Shown piece after piece: positions 34,802 through 43,584 of a stretch of 64,000 nucleotides of DNA. This DNA comes from Terriglobia bacterium. Its GTDB lineage: Bacteria > Acidobacteriota > Terriglobia > Terriglobales > Acidobacteriaceae. The position numbers and the translations under genes are program-made. The first letter of the stretch is position 1; each line of letters starts with the position of its first letter. The stretch is from NCBI GenBank assembly GCA_021324365.1, contig JAJPJE010000029.1, forward strand, positions 1-64,000. Direction: 5' to 3'. The notes beneath the pieces were generated by a model. It made no database searches. It was not told the DNA's origin and was given only the letters and a program-made list of their open reading frames with translations.

Positions 34802-35260
34802 ATGCCGGGGCACTTGCCGCAGTCTGACAATCCGGGTGAGAAAAGCCGTGCGAGCCTGCTGGACCGGTTCGCCTCCGGACAGCAACGGAGATTTGCACCA
34901 CGTTCCGCGCTTTTTTCGGAAGGCGATGCAGCCGAGAGCCTGCACATGCTTCGAGAAGGCCAGGTGGAGATCCGGATTTCTGCCGGCAATCAGACGCTTT
35001 TCCGACGGGTGGCTTATCCCGGATTCCTACTCGGGGTGGCCGCTGCGATCAGCGACCGTTCTCACAACTACACCGCGGTGGCTGTGGAAGCCGTGATCAC
35101 TTCTTCGCTTTCCAGATCAGAATTCCGTAATTACCTGAAGGAAAATCCTGAAGCTTGTTTCGAAGTGGTGCAAGCGATTGGAACTGAACTGATGGAGATT
35201 TTTGAAGGGGGCTTGCGCCCCATTCGAAATAAGCCACGCCATCTGAAACCGCACGTCTAG
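34802..35260 (+). CDS. Cyclic-nucleotide-binding-like domain protein without DNA-binding domain
   Basis: With the ATG preceded by GAGGA the product is 152 residues. It is a single cNMP-binding (cupin-like beta-roll) domain: ALFSEGDAAESLHMLREGQVEIR, GFLLGVAAAISDR and the closing helix YLKENPEACFEVVQAIG. The HTH that would make it a Crp/Fnr regulator is absent, so it is a sensor module that must act through another protein. It ends in the same CTAG as the opposite SpoIIE-type phosphatase gene, suggesting the pair has been kept together; phosphatase control by a nucleotide is a reasonable inference. Confidence 0.82.
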   Translation: MPGHLPQSDNPGEKSRASLLDRFASGQQRRFAPRSALFSEGDAAESLHMLREGQVEIRISAGNQTLFRRVAYPGFLLGVAAAISDRSHNYTAVAVEAVITSSLSRSEFRNYLKENPEACFEVVQAIGTELMEIFEGGLRPIRNKPRHLKPHV

Positions 35261-37455
35261 CGCACGCGGGCCAATACAAGGGTTTCGTCGTCCGGCTGTT
35301 CGTTGGCGCCAATCCAATCGGTTACAGCCGAGAGCACCTGGTCTGAAATGCGCGGCAGCGACGCATTGAAATTTTCTTCGATGATTTGCGCCAGGCGTTC
35401 CTCGCCGAATTCTCCAAACTCATTCTCCGGCTCGGTGACGCCGTCGCTATAGAACACAATGGTGTCGCCAGGCTGGAGTTGTACTTCGGCCTCATCGTAC
35501 GAGAGCCCGTCGAACAGTCCAATGACGCTGCCGCCAGTCTCCAGCCGCCGCAAAGATCTAGTGCGGCTCAGCAGCAACGGTGGAAGATGGCCAGCATTCG
35601 AGTAACTGAATTTGCGTGTGGCGCCGTCGTAAATGCCCAGAAACATGGTGGCGTATTTTTCCGGCGGGGTGCTGTGATACACCTGCCGGTTCAGCATGGC
35701 GCAGAGTTGGGCAGGAGAAATGTCTACCTCGCCATCCCCGAAGGAAGAATTGTCATAGTTAGCAGTCACGTGTACGCCACTTCCCACACTCGCGGCAGCC
35801 AATGCCGGTGTGCGTTCCAGGCTGTAAGCACGCACGGCCGAGTGGATCGTGGCCATCATGAGCGCGGCCGAAATTCCTTTTCCGCTGATATCGCCCACAG
35901 CGATTGCAACACGATTTGGGCCCAGTGGAACATAGTCGTAGTAGTCGCCGCTTACGGTTCGCGCCGGTTTGCAGACACCGTACAGTTCCAATGTCTCCAA
36001 CTCCGAACTCTGGCGCGGAAATAATTGCGCCTGGACTTCCTGTGCGATCGATAATTCGTTTTCCAGCCGCTGCTTTTCTTTCTGCTCGCGCAGCAATTTC
36101 TGCAGCGACTCGATCATTCCGTTGAACGATTTTTCCAGTGAGGCGAGCTGATCTTCGCTCTTCACCTTTATTCGATGGGTGAAGTCACCACGGTTGATGT
36201 GCTGAGTGGCGGCATAGAGAGCGGCAACCGATCGTGTAATCGTTCGCGTCAGGCGTACCCCGATGATCAGCGCGACCAGCTCGATCAGTCCGAAGAAGAT
36301 TCCGATGGCAGCGAGCGCAACCATTACGGAGCGGGCGAAATCGCCAACGGTCAAGAACAGGCGCTGGTACAACAGAGATGGGCGAGTAGTGACGACGATG
36401 AATAAATTCCCCGCATCGCTTCCGGTCTGCCAGTCGAGTAACGAGGCCGTAGCCGGGAAACTCACTTCCCGGTCAAAGCGATTCGCCGGCGGAGGAAGCC
36501 TCCCTCCATTCACGTTCTGGGGGTTCGATGTGCCCGCCTCCGGACGAAGGTCCACAACCTGGTCGGAGTCAGTACCGGAGATAGTGATGGAGGCGCTATT
36601 ACTCGGACCTGTTAGGCCCTTGGCGCGAGTCACAAAAGGCCGCAAGGAAATCACGCCGAGATTATTGGCGACTTTCGAGAGAAGAGCATTATCGAGCGGG
36701 ACGGATGAGATCACCACCAGTCGCTGATTATTGACGGTTAGAACTCGCACCGCGCGCAAGCTGAGCCTTCCACGGTCGACGGTAAGCGATCCGAATTCAT
36801 CACCGGGAGTCTTAGGGAGAGCGACCGGAGTATCTGCAGAGGAAGCCCGTTGCGTTACCTTCGCGCCGTTCTCCTCGACTGCGGTGTGCAGAACGTAAGG
36901 CTTATCCCCGTACCAGACGGTAAGTTCGTTATTCGGGAACATGTCTTCGTGCGCTTGCGATTGCGAAATCATCTGCCCCGAGATCGGCCGCCCCGACCGG
37001 ATAGCGAGTGCAACTTCCGACGCGAGCCGGGCATTTACCGCTTCCAGGCTCTTGAGTTCCGCTTTCAGGTCAGAACTGGCAACATAGGTCGCGAACTGTC
37101 CGATGAAGAGATAAGTAATTACCGCGCCCATCATGAGCAGCAGGAGTACCGGAATAACGCCAATGAACGTGTAGGTGACAATCAGCCGGTTCCGCAAACG
37201 CCACATCAGTCTGCGTCGGAACCAGCGCACGAACAGAACGAACAAAAGAACTGCGGCCAGGAACGTCAGGAACGAGGCTAGTCCGCCAAACCAGGTCGCG
37301 TCCGTATGGCGCAGCTTTCCCTGGATACTGTCCACCATGTACAGCAGAAGGTCGACGCCAAGCAGGTACAGCGTGAAGCGGCCCAGCTTGCTCAGGGGCA
37401 GGAAACCATGTGCAACCAGAAAACGGCGAACCTGGGTTGGATGAACGGAAACCAT
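35257..37455 (-). CDS. Membrane HAMP-SpoIIE (PP2C-type) phosphatase
   Basis: A 732-residue protein. About three N-terminal membrane helices (27-45, 58-80, 92-118), an extracytoplasmic sensor region (about 120-360), a further helix (about 375-395), a HAMP domain (about 398-450, with RSVAALYAATQHINRGDFTH), a coiled-coil linker and a SpoIIE/RsbU phosphatase domain (about 495-730): ARTVSGDYYDY, AIAVGDISGKGISAAL, NAGHLPPLLL and FYSDGVTEPEN hold the metal-binding aspartates. Such proteins dephosphorylate anti-sigma-factor antagonists in partner-switching pathways. No STAS or kinase gene is adjacent. Its stop codon overlaps that of the cNMP-domain gene. Confidence 0.93.
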   Translation of the reverse strand: MVSVHPTQVRRFLVAHGFLPLSKLGRFTLYLLGVDLLLYMVDSIQGKLRHTDATWFGGLASFLTFLAAVLLFVLFVRWFRRRLMWRLRNRLIVTYTFIGVIPVLLLLMMGAVITYLFIGQFATYVASSDLKAELKSLEAVNARLASEVALAIRSGRPISGQMISQSQAHEDMFPNNELTVWYGDKPYVLHTAVEENGAKVTQRASSADTPVALPKTPGDEFGSLTVDRGRLSLRAVRVLTVNNQRLVVISSVPLDNALLSKVANNLGVISLRPFVTRAKGLTGPSNSASITISGTDSDQVVDLRPEAGTSNPQNVNGGRLPPPANRFDREVSFPATASLLDWQTGSDAGNLFIVVTTRPSLLYQRLFLTVGDFARSVMVALAAIGIFFGLIELVALIIGVRLTRTITRSVAALYAATQHINRGDFTHRIKVKSEDQLASLEKSFNGMIESLQKLLREQKEKQRLENELSIAQEVQAQLFPRQSSELETLELYGVCKPARTVSGDYYDYVPLGPNRVAIAVGDISGKGISAALMMATIHSAVRAYSLERTPALAAASVGSGVHVTANYDNSSFGDGEVDISPAQLCAMLNRQVYHSTPPEKYATMFLGIYDGATRKFSYSNAGHLPPLLLSRTRSLRRLETGGSVIGLFDGLSYDEAEVQLQPGDTIVFYSDGVTEPENEFGEFGEERLAQIIEENFNASLPRISDQVLSAVTDWIGANEQPDDETLVLARVR

Positions 37456-37594
37456 GCGCTCTGAATACGATTATAAGTCGGCTGGCAGCCCGGAAAGGGG
37501 ACTGCGAATTACTCTTTAATCTCTGAAATCGGACTCCATCTGTAAAGAGGTACGTAACCGAGCGCGTGCCCGTTCGCATAATATGCGAGTAGCT

Positions 37595-37795
37595 CTAGAT
37601 TTCGGGGTAGAAGTCGAAAAACGACTCGGTACTGGTGCGGAACTGTTTCTCGATATCTTCCTTACTGCCCTCCAGCACGTGCATGGTGACGCGTGCCTCG
37701 TTGCCGTTCTTTAGCTTGATGACAGCATCCCCAATTTGAGCAATATCGTCGGCCGGCAATAGTCGCATCCCATAGACCAGTACAAGGTTAGCCAT
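37595..37795 (-). CDS. Small hypothetical protein
   Basis: From the ATG of MANLVLVYGMRLLPADD the product is 66 residues; an ATG three codons upstream is an alternative and neither has a clear ribosome binding site. It is an alpha/beta mixture with IAQIGDAVIKLKNGNEARVTMH and ends FFDFYPEI; no signal peptide, membrane segment or motif. It is divergent from the secreted protein that precedes trxB. Function unknown. Confidence 0.5.
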   Translation of the reverse strand: MANLVLVYGMRLLPADDIAQIGDAVIKLKNGNEARVTMHVLEGSKEDIEKQFRTSTESFFDFYPEI

Positions 37796-37851
37796 GAGGG
37801 GCATTGTAGCAAGGCCACTGGATTGAGAGCTGCTTGATTTAGAATCGTCCC

Positions 37852-38550
37852 GTGCTGAAATGTTTTTGTTTTCTGATCTCCATAACCCTGTTCGGGGCGT
37901 TGGGGAGCCTTGCCCAGGAATCGGCCCCCGGCGCGATGCAGCAGCCTTCAAACAGGACACAGGTGCGCATCAATTACCTAAACGTCTGCAGTCCTTCTTT
38001 GGCTGACCAGCACCTGATTTCCCTTACGCTCTCAGCGCTGCCTGTGCGGCCACAGTTTTCTCCGGACTTCGAGATCTCGCGCGGACGATCTTCGATGGAA
38101 GATGCTCCCGTCTCGCACTGGGTGCGATTGCGCCGGGACTTTCCAGGCAGCTCGCCTTACACCTCTTCCCAGTACGCCCTGACTACCGACGAGAAGGGGA
38201 CAACGGAGACCCTGGTATTCCATTCGCGCGATACGCGAGATGTGGTGCAAGTAATGCTCGAAGACAGCATAACTGGGGCGAGCAGCCCGGCTTCGATCGT
38301 GAAGACCGACACGCCGGTGGACCGTATTCGCCTGGAACGGTTTGGAAAAGCTTCGGTTGTGCTGGCCCGCTGTCCAGCCGCCGATCAAGGAGCGTTGCAG
38401 CCTTTATTCGATCAAGCCTCACGCATCATGGAGGATTATCGCAACGTTTTCGGAGTGAAGAAGACGGTTCCGCGCGAGCTTGCCGCGCTTGGCGTCGGCG
38501 TGGCTAACCCGGCCAGCCAGCAATCCCGTTCGGCTGCAGCGAAGCACTGA
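37852..38550 (+). CDS. Secreted hypothetical protein upstream of trxB
   Basis: GTG start, 232 residues, with an N-terminal signal peptide (LKCFCFLISITLFGALGSLA). The mature protein contains a central beta-rich region and two further cysteines (VCSPS near 46 and ARCPAADQ near 172) that could form a disulfide in the periplasm. I recognise no family. It ends 53 bases before trxB on the same strand, so co-transcription is plausible. Confidence 0.65.
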   Translation: MLKCFCFLISITLFGALGSLAQESAPGAMQQPSNRTQVRINYLNVCSPSLADQHLISLTLSALPVRPQFSPDFEISRGRSSMEDAPVSHWVRLRRDFPGSSPYTSSQYALTTDEKGTTETLVFHSRDTRDVVQVMLEDSITGASSPASIVKTDTPVDRIRLERFGKASVVLARCPAADQGALQPLFDQASRIMEDYRNVFGVKKTVPRELAALGVGVANPASQQSRSAAAKH

Positions 38551-38603
38551 CGCGAAAGGCCCGTCCGAATCTTTTCATGGAAAGCGCAATCAAAGAGAAC
38601 GAC

Positions 38604-39551
38604 ATGAGTGTGACTCATCCCAACCACGTACGTAAAACTGTGATCGTCGGCTCCGGATGTGCGGGGCTGACAGCAGCCGTCTATGCGGCCCGCGCGAATC
38701 TAAGACCTCTGATCTTGGCCGGACATGAGCCGGGAGGACAGCTCTCGCTCACCACCGCCGTCGAAAATTTTCCGGGATTTCCCGAAGGCATTCAGGGGCC
38801 GGAACTGATCCAGAGCATGCAGCGGCAGGCGGAACGCTTTGGCGCAGAATATCGCCAGGGCCTTGTTACCGCGGTGGACCTGACCAAATCACCGCTGGAA
38901 CTGACTGTCGGCAAGGAAATGATTCATACCGAAACGCTGATCATTGCGAGCGGAGCGTCGGCGCGGTGGCTGAATCTCCCCAGCGAGCAGGCACTGATCG
39001 GACATGGTGTTTCTTCCTGCGCGACCTGCGACGGATTTTTCTTTCCTGGAAAGGAGATTGTTGTGATCGGTGGCGGCGATTCCGCCATGGAAGAAGCAAT
39101 CTTCCTGACCCGGTTCGCGACGAAAGTTACAATCATCCATCGCCGCGATAGTTTTCGCGCGTCGAAGATCATGCTCGAACGCGCACAAAAGAATCCAAAG
39201 ATCGAATTCCTGCTCGATACAGTTGTGGAAGAGGTCTATGACGTCGCTGCGCAGGAAGTGACCGGCCTGAAGCTGAAGAACCTGAAGACCGGGAAGCTCT
39301 GGGATTTTCCCACCAGTGCGATGTTCCTGGGCATCGGACATATTCCCAATACGCAAGTGTTCCAGGGACATCTCGACCTGGACGCCGATGGCTACATCAA
39401 GACGCACAATAACGTTTTTACGAATATGGCTGGCGTGTTTGCCTGCGGTGACGTGCAGGATCGCCGCTATCGCCAGGCGATCACGGCTGCTGGCAGCGGC
39501 TGCATGGCAGCGCTGGAAGTAGAGAAATTCCTGGAAGAACGGGGGGAGTGA
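38604..39551 (+). CDS. trxB: Thioredoxin-disulfide reductase
   Basis: From the ATG of MSVTHPNHVRKTV the protein is 315 residues, the usual size of bacterial low-molecular-weight TrxR. FAD-binding GSGCAGLTAAVYAARA (note Cys in place of the usual Pro), the redox-active SSCATCDGFFF near residue 140, the NADPH motif GGGDSAMEEAIF and the second FAD motif VFACGDVQD are all present. It reduces thioredoxin with NADPH in the cytoplasm. It is followed by a short TGTCAT-type repeat. Confidence 0.96.
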   Translation: MSVTHPNHVRKTVIVGSGCAGLTAAVYAARANLRPLILAGHEPGGQLSLTTAVENFPGFPEGIQGPELIQSMQRQAERFGAEYRQGLVTAVDLTKSPLELTVGKEMIHTETLIIASGASARWLNLPSEQALIGHGVSSCATCDGFFFPGKEIVVIGGGDSAMEEAIFLTRFATKVTIIHRRDSFRASKIMLERAQKNPKIEFLLDTVVEEVYDVAAQEVTGLKLKNLKTGKLWDFPTSAMFLGIGHIPNTQVFQGHLDLDADGYIKTHNNVFTNMAGVFACGDVQDRRYRQAITAAGSGCMAALEVEKFLEERGE

Positions 39552-39561
39552 CTGGGCCTTT

Positions 39562-39610
39562 CTGTCATTCCCGGGGGAACTTCAGTTCCCTGGAAATCGC
39601 TACCCGGGCG
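39562..39610 (+). repeat. TGTCAT-type intergenic repeat, partial copy 3
   Basis: The gap after trxB begins CTGTCATTCCCGGGGG, matching the starts of the elements at 20834 and 28987, but I find no inverse-complement end before the next gene. It looks like a truncated or diverged copy. Confidence 0.4.
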
Positions 39611-39672
39611 GAGCTTCTTTTCCGGATTCTGTAAGCCGCGCCAAATCGCGCTCCGCAAAGAGATGCAACTCG

Positions 39673-40158
39673 TCACAAGATGGCAATGTACAAAGCGGGT
39701 GCGCCTTCTCCGTAGCGTTCAAAATCCACGGTGTACGCTCGCTGTGGTGCGCCCGGTTCATCGAAGTAGCAATACACGCTGCGCCAGGCAGACATGATTG
39801 CTTCGGGACTCCGCGATTCGGCAGGGAAGACCAGATACTTTGCCGCAGGAACGTGCTTGGCGACCACGCCTGCCGGGGCTGCTGTTCCAGGGTCCACGGA
39901 TTTGCCGAGAATTACATCGTAGGCGCCGTTGTGATCGCTTTCATAATGTGTGTAGAGCGAGAAGATAGTTTCGTCGGTCGCGTTGGGAATGCCTTGGGCG
40001 CCCCCGCTCATGAATTCGGCCCACAAGAGGCCGATCCTGTCTTCGCCGCGGAATTGCGAGTCGTTATCGGTACGCACCGTGAGTCCGATGACATCGAAGG
40101 CAGGCAACTCGACCACGTGTGGATGTGCTTCCATTTGCGACTGCGGAAAAGCCGACAT
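39673..40158 (-). CDS. GyrI-like/AraC-effector-binding domain protein
   Basis: A 161-residue protein with GGAGGA before the start. It has the SOUL/GyrI-like small-molecule-binding pattern: an N-terminal strand ELPAFDVIGLTVRTDN, the YESDHNGAYDVILG region, VPAAKYLVFPAE, and a last strand near YTVDFERYG with the acidic residue typical of the binding pocket. Such single-domain proteins bind hydrophobic cations or other ligands, or inhibit gyrase. It is the downstream partner of the Rrf2 gene (33 bases between), so the regulator probably controls it. Confidence 0.82.
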   Translation of the reverse strand: MSAFPQSQMEAHPHVVELPAFDVIGLTVRTDNDSQFRGEDRIGLLWAEFMSGGAQGIPNATDETIFSLYTHYESDHNGAYDVILGKSVDPGTAAPAGVVAKHVPAAKYLVFPAESRSPEAIMSAWRSVYCYFDEPGAPQRAYTVDFERYGEGAPALYIAIL

Positions 40159-40191
40159 AAATCCTCCAGCAGATTTGATCCTGGGGCCGGG

Positions 40192-40704
40192 CTAGGTCTC
40201 TTTCGAGACCGTTTGCAAACGAAGCCGCTCGCCAATCCACTGCGTCGCGCACTGAACGGATTTGTGATCGACCTTGCCTGAGATCTGCTGAACCAGATCG
40301 GCAATGCTCACTTTGTTCAGAGAATCCCTCCAGGCTTGTTCGGCACGCAACATTGTTTGATTGATCGCGCAGGGAATCCGATACGAAGAAGATTTCCCGG
40401 AACACGGCCCGCGCTGCCGAATCTCCGTGCAGCGGAAGGCAGGCTCTGTGCCTTCGATCGCCTCGACCACCTTGAGCACGGTGATCTCCTGCGACGCGTG
40501 CGCCAGCCGATATCCGCCCTTCGGGCCGGGAACCGCATCGAGAATTCCACTCGCTGCCAGCGCTTGCAAATGTTTCAGCAGATAGCTCTCCGAGACTCCA
40601 TGAAATTCAGCCAGGGCACGTGCCGGAAGAACGGCGTCCGAGGGGACCATCGCCAGCAGCAGCGTGCAATGCAGTCCGGATTCGATGCCCTCGCCGAGTT
40701 TCAT
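40192..40704 (-). CDS. Rrf2 family regulator with three cysteines
   Basis: I use the ATG of MKLGEGIESGLHCTLL, because it is the family N terminus and an upstream frame would translate through the operator palindrome. 170 residues. The winged HTH has ARALAEFHGVSESYLLKHLQ and the wing GPKGGYRLA. Cysteines at 92, 101 and 112 sit where IscR and NsrR hold their [Fe-S] ligands, but with longer spacing (x8, x10). It may sense iron-sulfur, nitric oxide or redox. A perfect 12-bp dyad directly upstream of the ATG suggests autoregulation. Confidence 0.9.
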   Translation of the reverse strand: MKLGEGIESGLHCTLLLAMVPSDAVLPARALAEFHGVSESYLLKHLQALAASGILDAVPGPKGGYRLAHASQEITVLKVVEAIEGTEPAFRCTEIRQRGPCSGKSSSYRIPCAINQTMLRAEQAWRDSLNKVSIADLVQQISGKVDHKSVQCATQWIGERLRLQTVSKET

Positions 40705-40731
40705 AATCATGGATATATCATATCCATGATT
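40705..40731 (-). promoter_or_regulatory. Perfect 12-bp inverted repeat abutting the rrf2-type start codon
   Basis: AATCATGGATAT and ATATCCATGATT flank a 3-base centre, ending at the base before the ATG of the Rrf2 gene. The position overlaps where a ribosome binding site and the promoter would be, so a bound dimer would block both. It is the best operator candidate in the window. Confidence 0.8.
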
Positions 40732-40824
40732 ACACTTCCAGCTTTCTATCGACCTGCAGGGCACCGCGAATTATCGTGCCCGTCACGCCAAAAGGCTTAG
40801 CCGAAATCTGGCGCTCTCAGAGCA

Positions 40825-41586
40825 TTACTTCTTCAGCAGAGAGCCAAGAGGGCATTCGTTGCACTTGGGATTCGATTTCAGGCAATAGTTCTTGCCGACT
40901 CCGACCAGGAGGCCGTGCATTTCATTGAACACTTGCGCCTGCGCGCAGCGGCTGGCCGTGCTCATGGGTGAGGGCTGATGGCAAGAGCCCAGGGGCAAAA
41001 GTTCGGGATCGATAATGTCGGGATGCGACAGTGCGAAGTCGGCAAGGCCTGTCTCGACCAATTCTCGTAATTCCTCGTACTTAGCAGAGGGCTTCACGAG
41101 TCCATGGCGCTCGAAGATCCGCCTGGTATAGGAATCGACCACAAATACAGGGTGCTGTCCGGCGTAGAGCAGGATTGAGTCTGCTGTTTCCGGTCCGATG
41201 CCATTAAGAGCCAATAACTCCTCACGGAGTTCCGCAGTCGGCTGCGCAAACATCTTTTGCAGCGATCCTTGGTAGCGCTCGTCGAGAAAAGCAACAAACT
41301 GCTTCAGGCGGGTGGCCTTTTGGCGGAAGTACCCTGCCGACCTGACCAGTTTTTCAAGCCGAGTGAGCGGAATCTTTCGGATTCCCTCAACGCTCAAAAC
41401 TCCCGCCGACCGCATTTGTTGCAGAGCCTTCTCAACGTTGGTCCATGCTGTGTTTTGTGTGAGATAGGCGCCGACGATGACCTCGAACGGCGTTTCAGCA
41501 GGCCACCAGTGCTGGCGTCCCCACCGACCGTAAAGGATGCGCAGGATTTCGCGAATTAGCTGCTGTTGCGCTGCTCTCTTCTTCAC
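40825..41586 (-). CDS. HhH-GPD DNA glycosylase, endonuclease III-related (MagIII/COG2231 type)
   Basis: A 253-residue protein with the start motif WWPAETPFEVIVGAYLTQNTAW, abbreviated here by its ends (residues 27-48), that marks the endonuclease III-related group including the 3-methyladenine glycosylase MagIII. The helix-hairpin-helix LLALNGIGPETADSILLY carries Glu where EndoIII has the lyase lysine, so it should be a monofunctional glycosylase; the catalytic Asp is in FVVDSYTRR. The C terminus has three of the four cluster cysteines (YCLKSNPKCNEC), the fourth being absent. It removes alkylated or oxidised bases. It is divergent from pilB. Confidence 0.87.
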   Translation of the reverse strand: MKKRAAQQQLIREILRILYGRWGRQHWWPAETPFEVIVGAYLTQNTAWTNVEKALQQMRSAGVLSVEGIRKIPLTRLEKLVRSAGYFRQKATRLKQFVAFLDERYQGSLQKMFAQPTAELREELLALNGIGPETADSILLYAGQHPVFVVDSYTRRIFERHGLVKPSAKYEELRELVETGLADFALSHPDIIDPELLPLGSCHQPSPMSTASRCAQAQVFNEMHGLLVGVGKNYCLKSNPKCNECPLGSLLKK

Positions 41587-41662
41587 GACTACGAATCCAA
41601 ACCGATTACCAAAGTGACGTCTCCTATTGCCCTATTGGTTACCGAAGGAACGCCTTTGCTAA

Positions 41663-41691
41663 TTGACAATTTGTGTCACCAACCCTACGCT
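41663..41691 (+). promoter_or_regulatory. Possible sigma-70-type promoter of the pil operon
   Basis: A consensus TTGACA is followed after 17 bases by TACGCT, a weak -10. It lies about 100 bases before pilB in the divergent gap. I found no TGGCAC-N5-TTGC sigma-54 element here, although a sigma-54-type activator (PilR) is encoded downstream. Confidence 0.35.
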
Positions 41692-41789
41692 TCGTTTGTC
41701 GATATAAGCCATTAATTACGAAGAACTTGCGGGCATTGTACCGGAGTAACAGCCACCCGCAGAATCGCTTGCATCGCGCTCAGAAAATT

Positions 41790-43523
41790 ATGGCAGCCAT
41801 TGGAATGTCGCAGCGGTTGGGAGACCTTCTTGTAAAGGAGAAGGTTATCACCAAGGAGCAGCTCGACGAGGCGTTGAAGGTGCAACGCCAGACGGGCGGC
41901 CGCCTCGGGGCCATCCTCGTCAAATTGAATTTTCTTACTGACGAGGACGTAACAAATTTCCTGTCGCGCCAATATGGCGTACCCGCCATCAACCTGAACT
42001 ATTTCGAGATTGATGCTGCGGTGGTGAAGCTCATTCCGCAGGAAACCGCCAAGCGCTACCAGATTCTGCCACTCAGCCGTGTAGGCGCTTCGCTCACCAT
42101 CGCCATGGTCGATCCGACCAACGTGTTCGCGATGGACGATATCAAGTTCATGACTGGCTTCAATATCGAGCCAGTCGTCGCTTCCGAAACCGCGATCATG
42201 GAAGCGATTGAGAAGGCATATTCGCAGCCGGCTGCCCCGGAAGAAGATCTGGATTCGATCGTCGCTTCCATCAGCGATGGCGACGCCGATGTCGAGCTGC
42301 AGAACGAACAAGAAGAGATGGGCCTCTCCGACCTGGAGAAGGCTGCCGAAGAAGCTCCGATCGTGAAGCTCGTAAACCTCATCCTGACCGACGCGGTCAA
42401 GAGAGGCGCCAGCGACATTCACATTGAACCGTACGAAAAAGAGTTTCGTGTCCGCTTCCGAATTGATGGTGTTTTGCAGGGGATCATGAATCCTCCGATG
42501 AAGCTGAAGGATGCGATTACTTCCCGTATCAAAATCATGTCGAAGCTGGACATCAGCGAGAAGCGTCTGCCACAAGACGGACGCATCATGATGAAGATGA
42601 ATCTGGGCGGGAAGAAGAAGCAACTCGATTATCGCGTCAGCACGCTGCCGACGCTGTTCGGTGAAAAGATCGTGCTGCGACTTCTCGATAAAGAAAATCT
42701 CCGGCTCGACATGACGAAGTTGGGTTTCGAGCCCGAGTCGCTGGTCAAATTTGAGAAAGCCATTCTGAAGCCTTACGGCATGGTGCTAGTCACCGGACCG
42801 ACGGGATCCGGCAAGACCAACACTCTGTATTCGTCGATCTCTCAGTTGAATAAGCCGGACACGAACATCATGACCGCGGAGGATCCAGTCGAATTCCAAT
42901 TGGCTGGCGTCAACCAGGTGCAGATGAAGGAATCGATCGGCCTGAATTTTGCCGCGGCACTCCGGTCGTTTCTGCGACAGGACCCCAACATCATCCTCGT
43001 CGGTGAGATTCGTGACTTTGAAACCGCAGAAATCGCGATCAAGGCTGCGTTGACGGGACACCTGGTGTTGTCCACGCTGCATACGAACGGCGCGCCCGAA
43101 ACCATCAGTCGTTTGATGAACATGGGTATCGAACCATTTCTGGTCGCGACAGCCGTTCACCTGATCTGCGCTCAGCGACTCGTGCGTCGCGTCTGCGCCA
43201 ATTGCGCTCAGGAAGTCGATATGCCCTACCAGGCGCTGCTGGATGCCGGCTTCGAACCGGAAGAGGCAAAGACGGCAAAGCCGAAGAAGGGCAAAGGATG
43301 TACAACCTGTAACAACACCGGCTACAAAGGACGCGCCGGTTTGTACGAAGTGATGGAAATCGACGACGAGATTCGGGAACTCATTCTCGTCGGCGCCTCG
43401 GCATTGGAGTTGAAGAAGAAAGCGATCGAGCGCGGCATGCTGACACTCCGTCGCAGCGGCCTGATCAAAGTAATGGCCGGCATTACGACGCTGGAAGAAG
43501 TAGCAAGAGAGACAGTGCACTAA
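41790..43523 (+). CDS. pilB: Type IV pilus assembly ATPase PilB
   Basis: The likely start gives 577 residues (MAAIGMSQRLGDLLVKE); the frame is open 39 codons further up. N-terminal MshEN/GspE_N domain (about 5-150), then the GspE ATPase: Walker A GPTGSGKT with Lys342, Asp box TAEDPVEF, Walker B ILVGEIRD and His box TGHLVLSTLHTN. A zinc site is formed by CANC and CTTC near residues 470-510. PilB polymerises pilin by ATP hydrolysis at the inner membrane. First gene of pilB-pilT-pilC-pilS-pilR, spaced 61, 27, 29 and overlapping 8 bases. Confidence 0.96.
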   Translation: MAAIGMSQRLGDLLVKEKVITKEQLDEALKVQRQTGGRLGAILVKLNFLTDEDVTNFLSRQYGVPAINLNYFEIDAAVVKLIPQETAKRYQILPLSRVGASLTIAMVDPTNVFAMDDIKFMTGFNIEPVVASETAIMEAIEKAYSQPAAPEEDLDSIVASISDGDADVELQNEQEEMGLSDLEKAAEEAPIVKLVNLILTDAVKRGASDIHIEPYEKEFRVRFRIDGVLQGIMNPPMKLKDAITSRIKIMSKLDISEKRLPQDGRIMMKMNLGGKKKQLDYRVSTLPTLFGEKIVLRLLDKENLRLDMTKLGFEPESLVKFEKAILKPYGMVLVTGPTGSGKTNTLYSSISQLNKPDTNIMTAEDPVEFQLAGVNQVQMKESIGLNFAAALRSFLRQDPNIILVGEIRDFETAEIAIKAALTGHLVLSTLHTNGAPETISRLMNMGIEPFLVATAVHLICAQRLVRRVCANCAQEVDMPYQALLDAGFEPEEAKTAKPKKGKGCTTCNNTGYKGRAGLYEVMEIDDEIRELILVGASALELKKKAIERGMLTLRRSGLIKVMAGITTLEEVARETVH

Positions 43524-43584
43524 TTGACGGGATTCGAGACTGGCACGCGGCCCAACGGTCGCGGGAAGGCAAGGGGTTCAAGGC

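Noticed and set aside
41587-41789. Sigma-54 promoter before the pil operon
   Set aside because: No TGGCAC-N5-TTGC-like element; only a sigma-70-like TTGACA was found.
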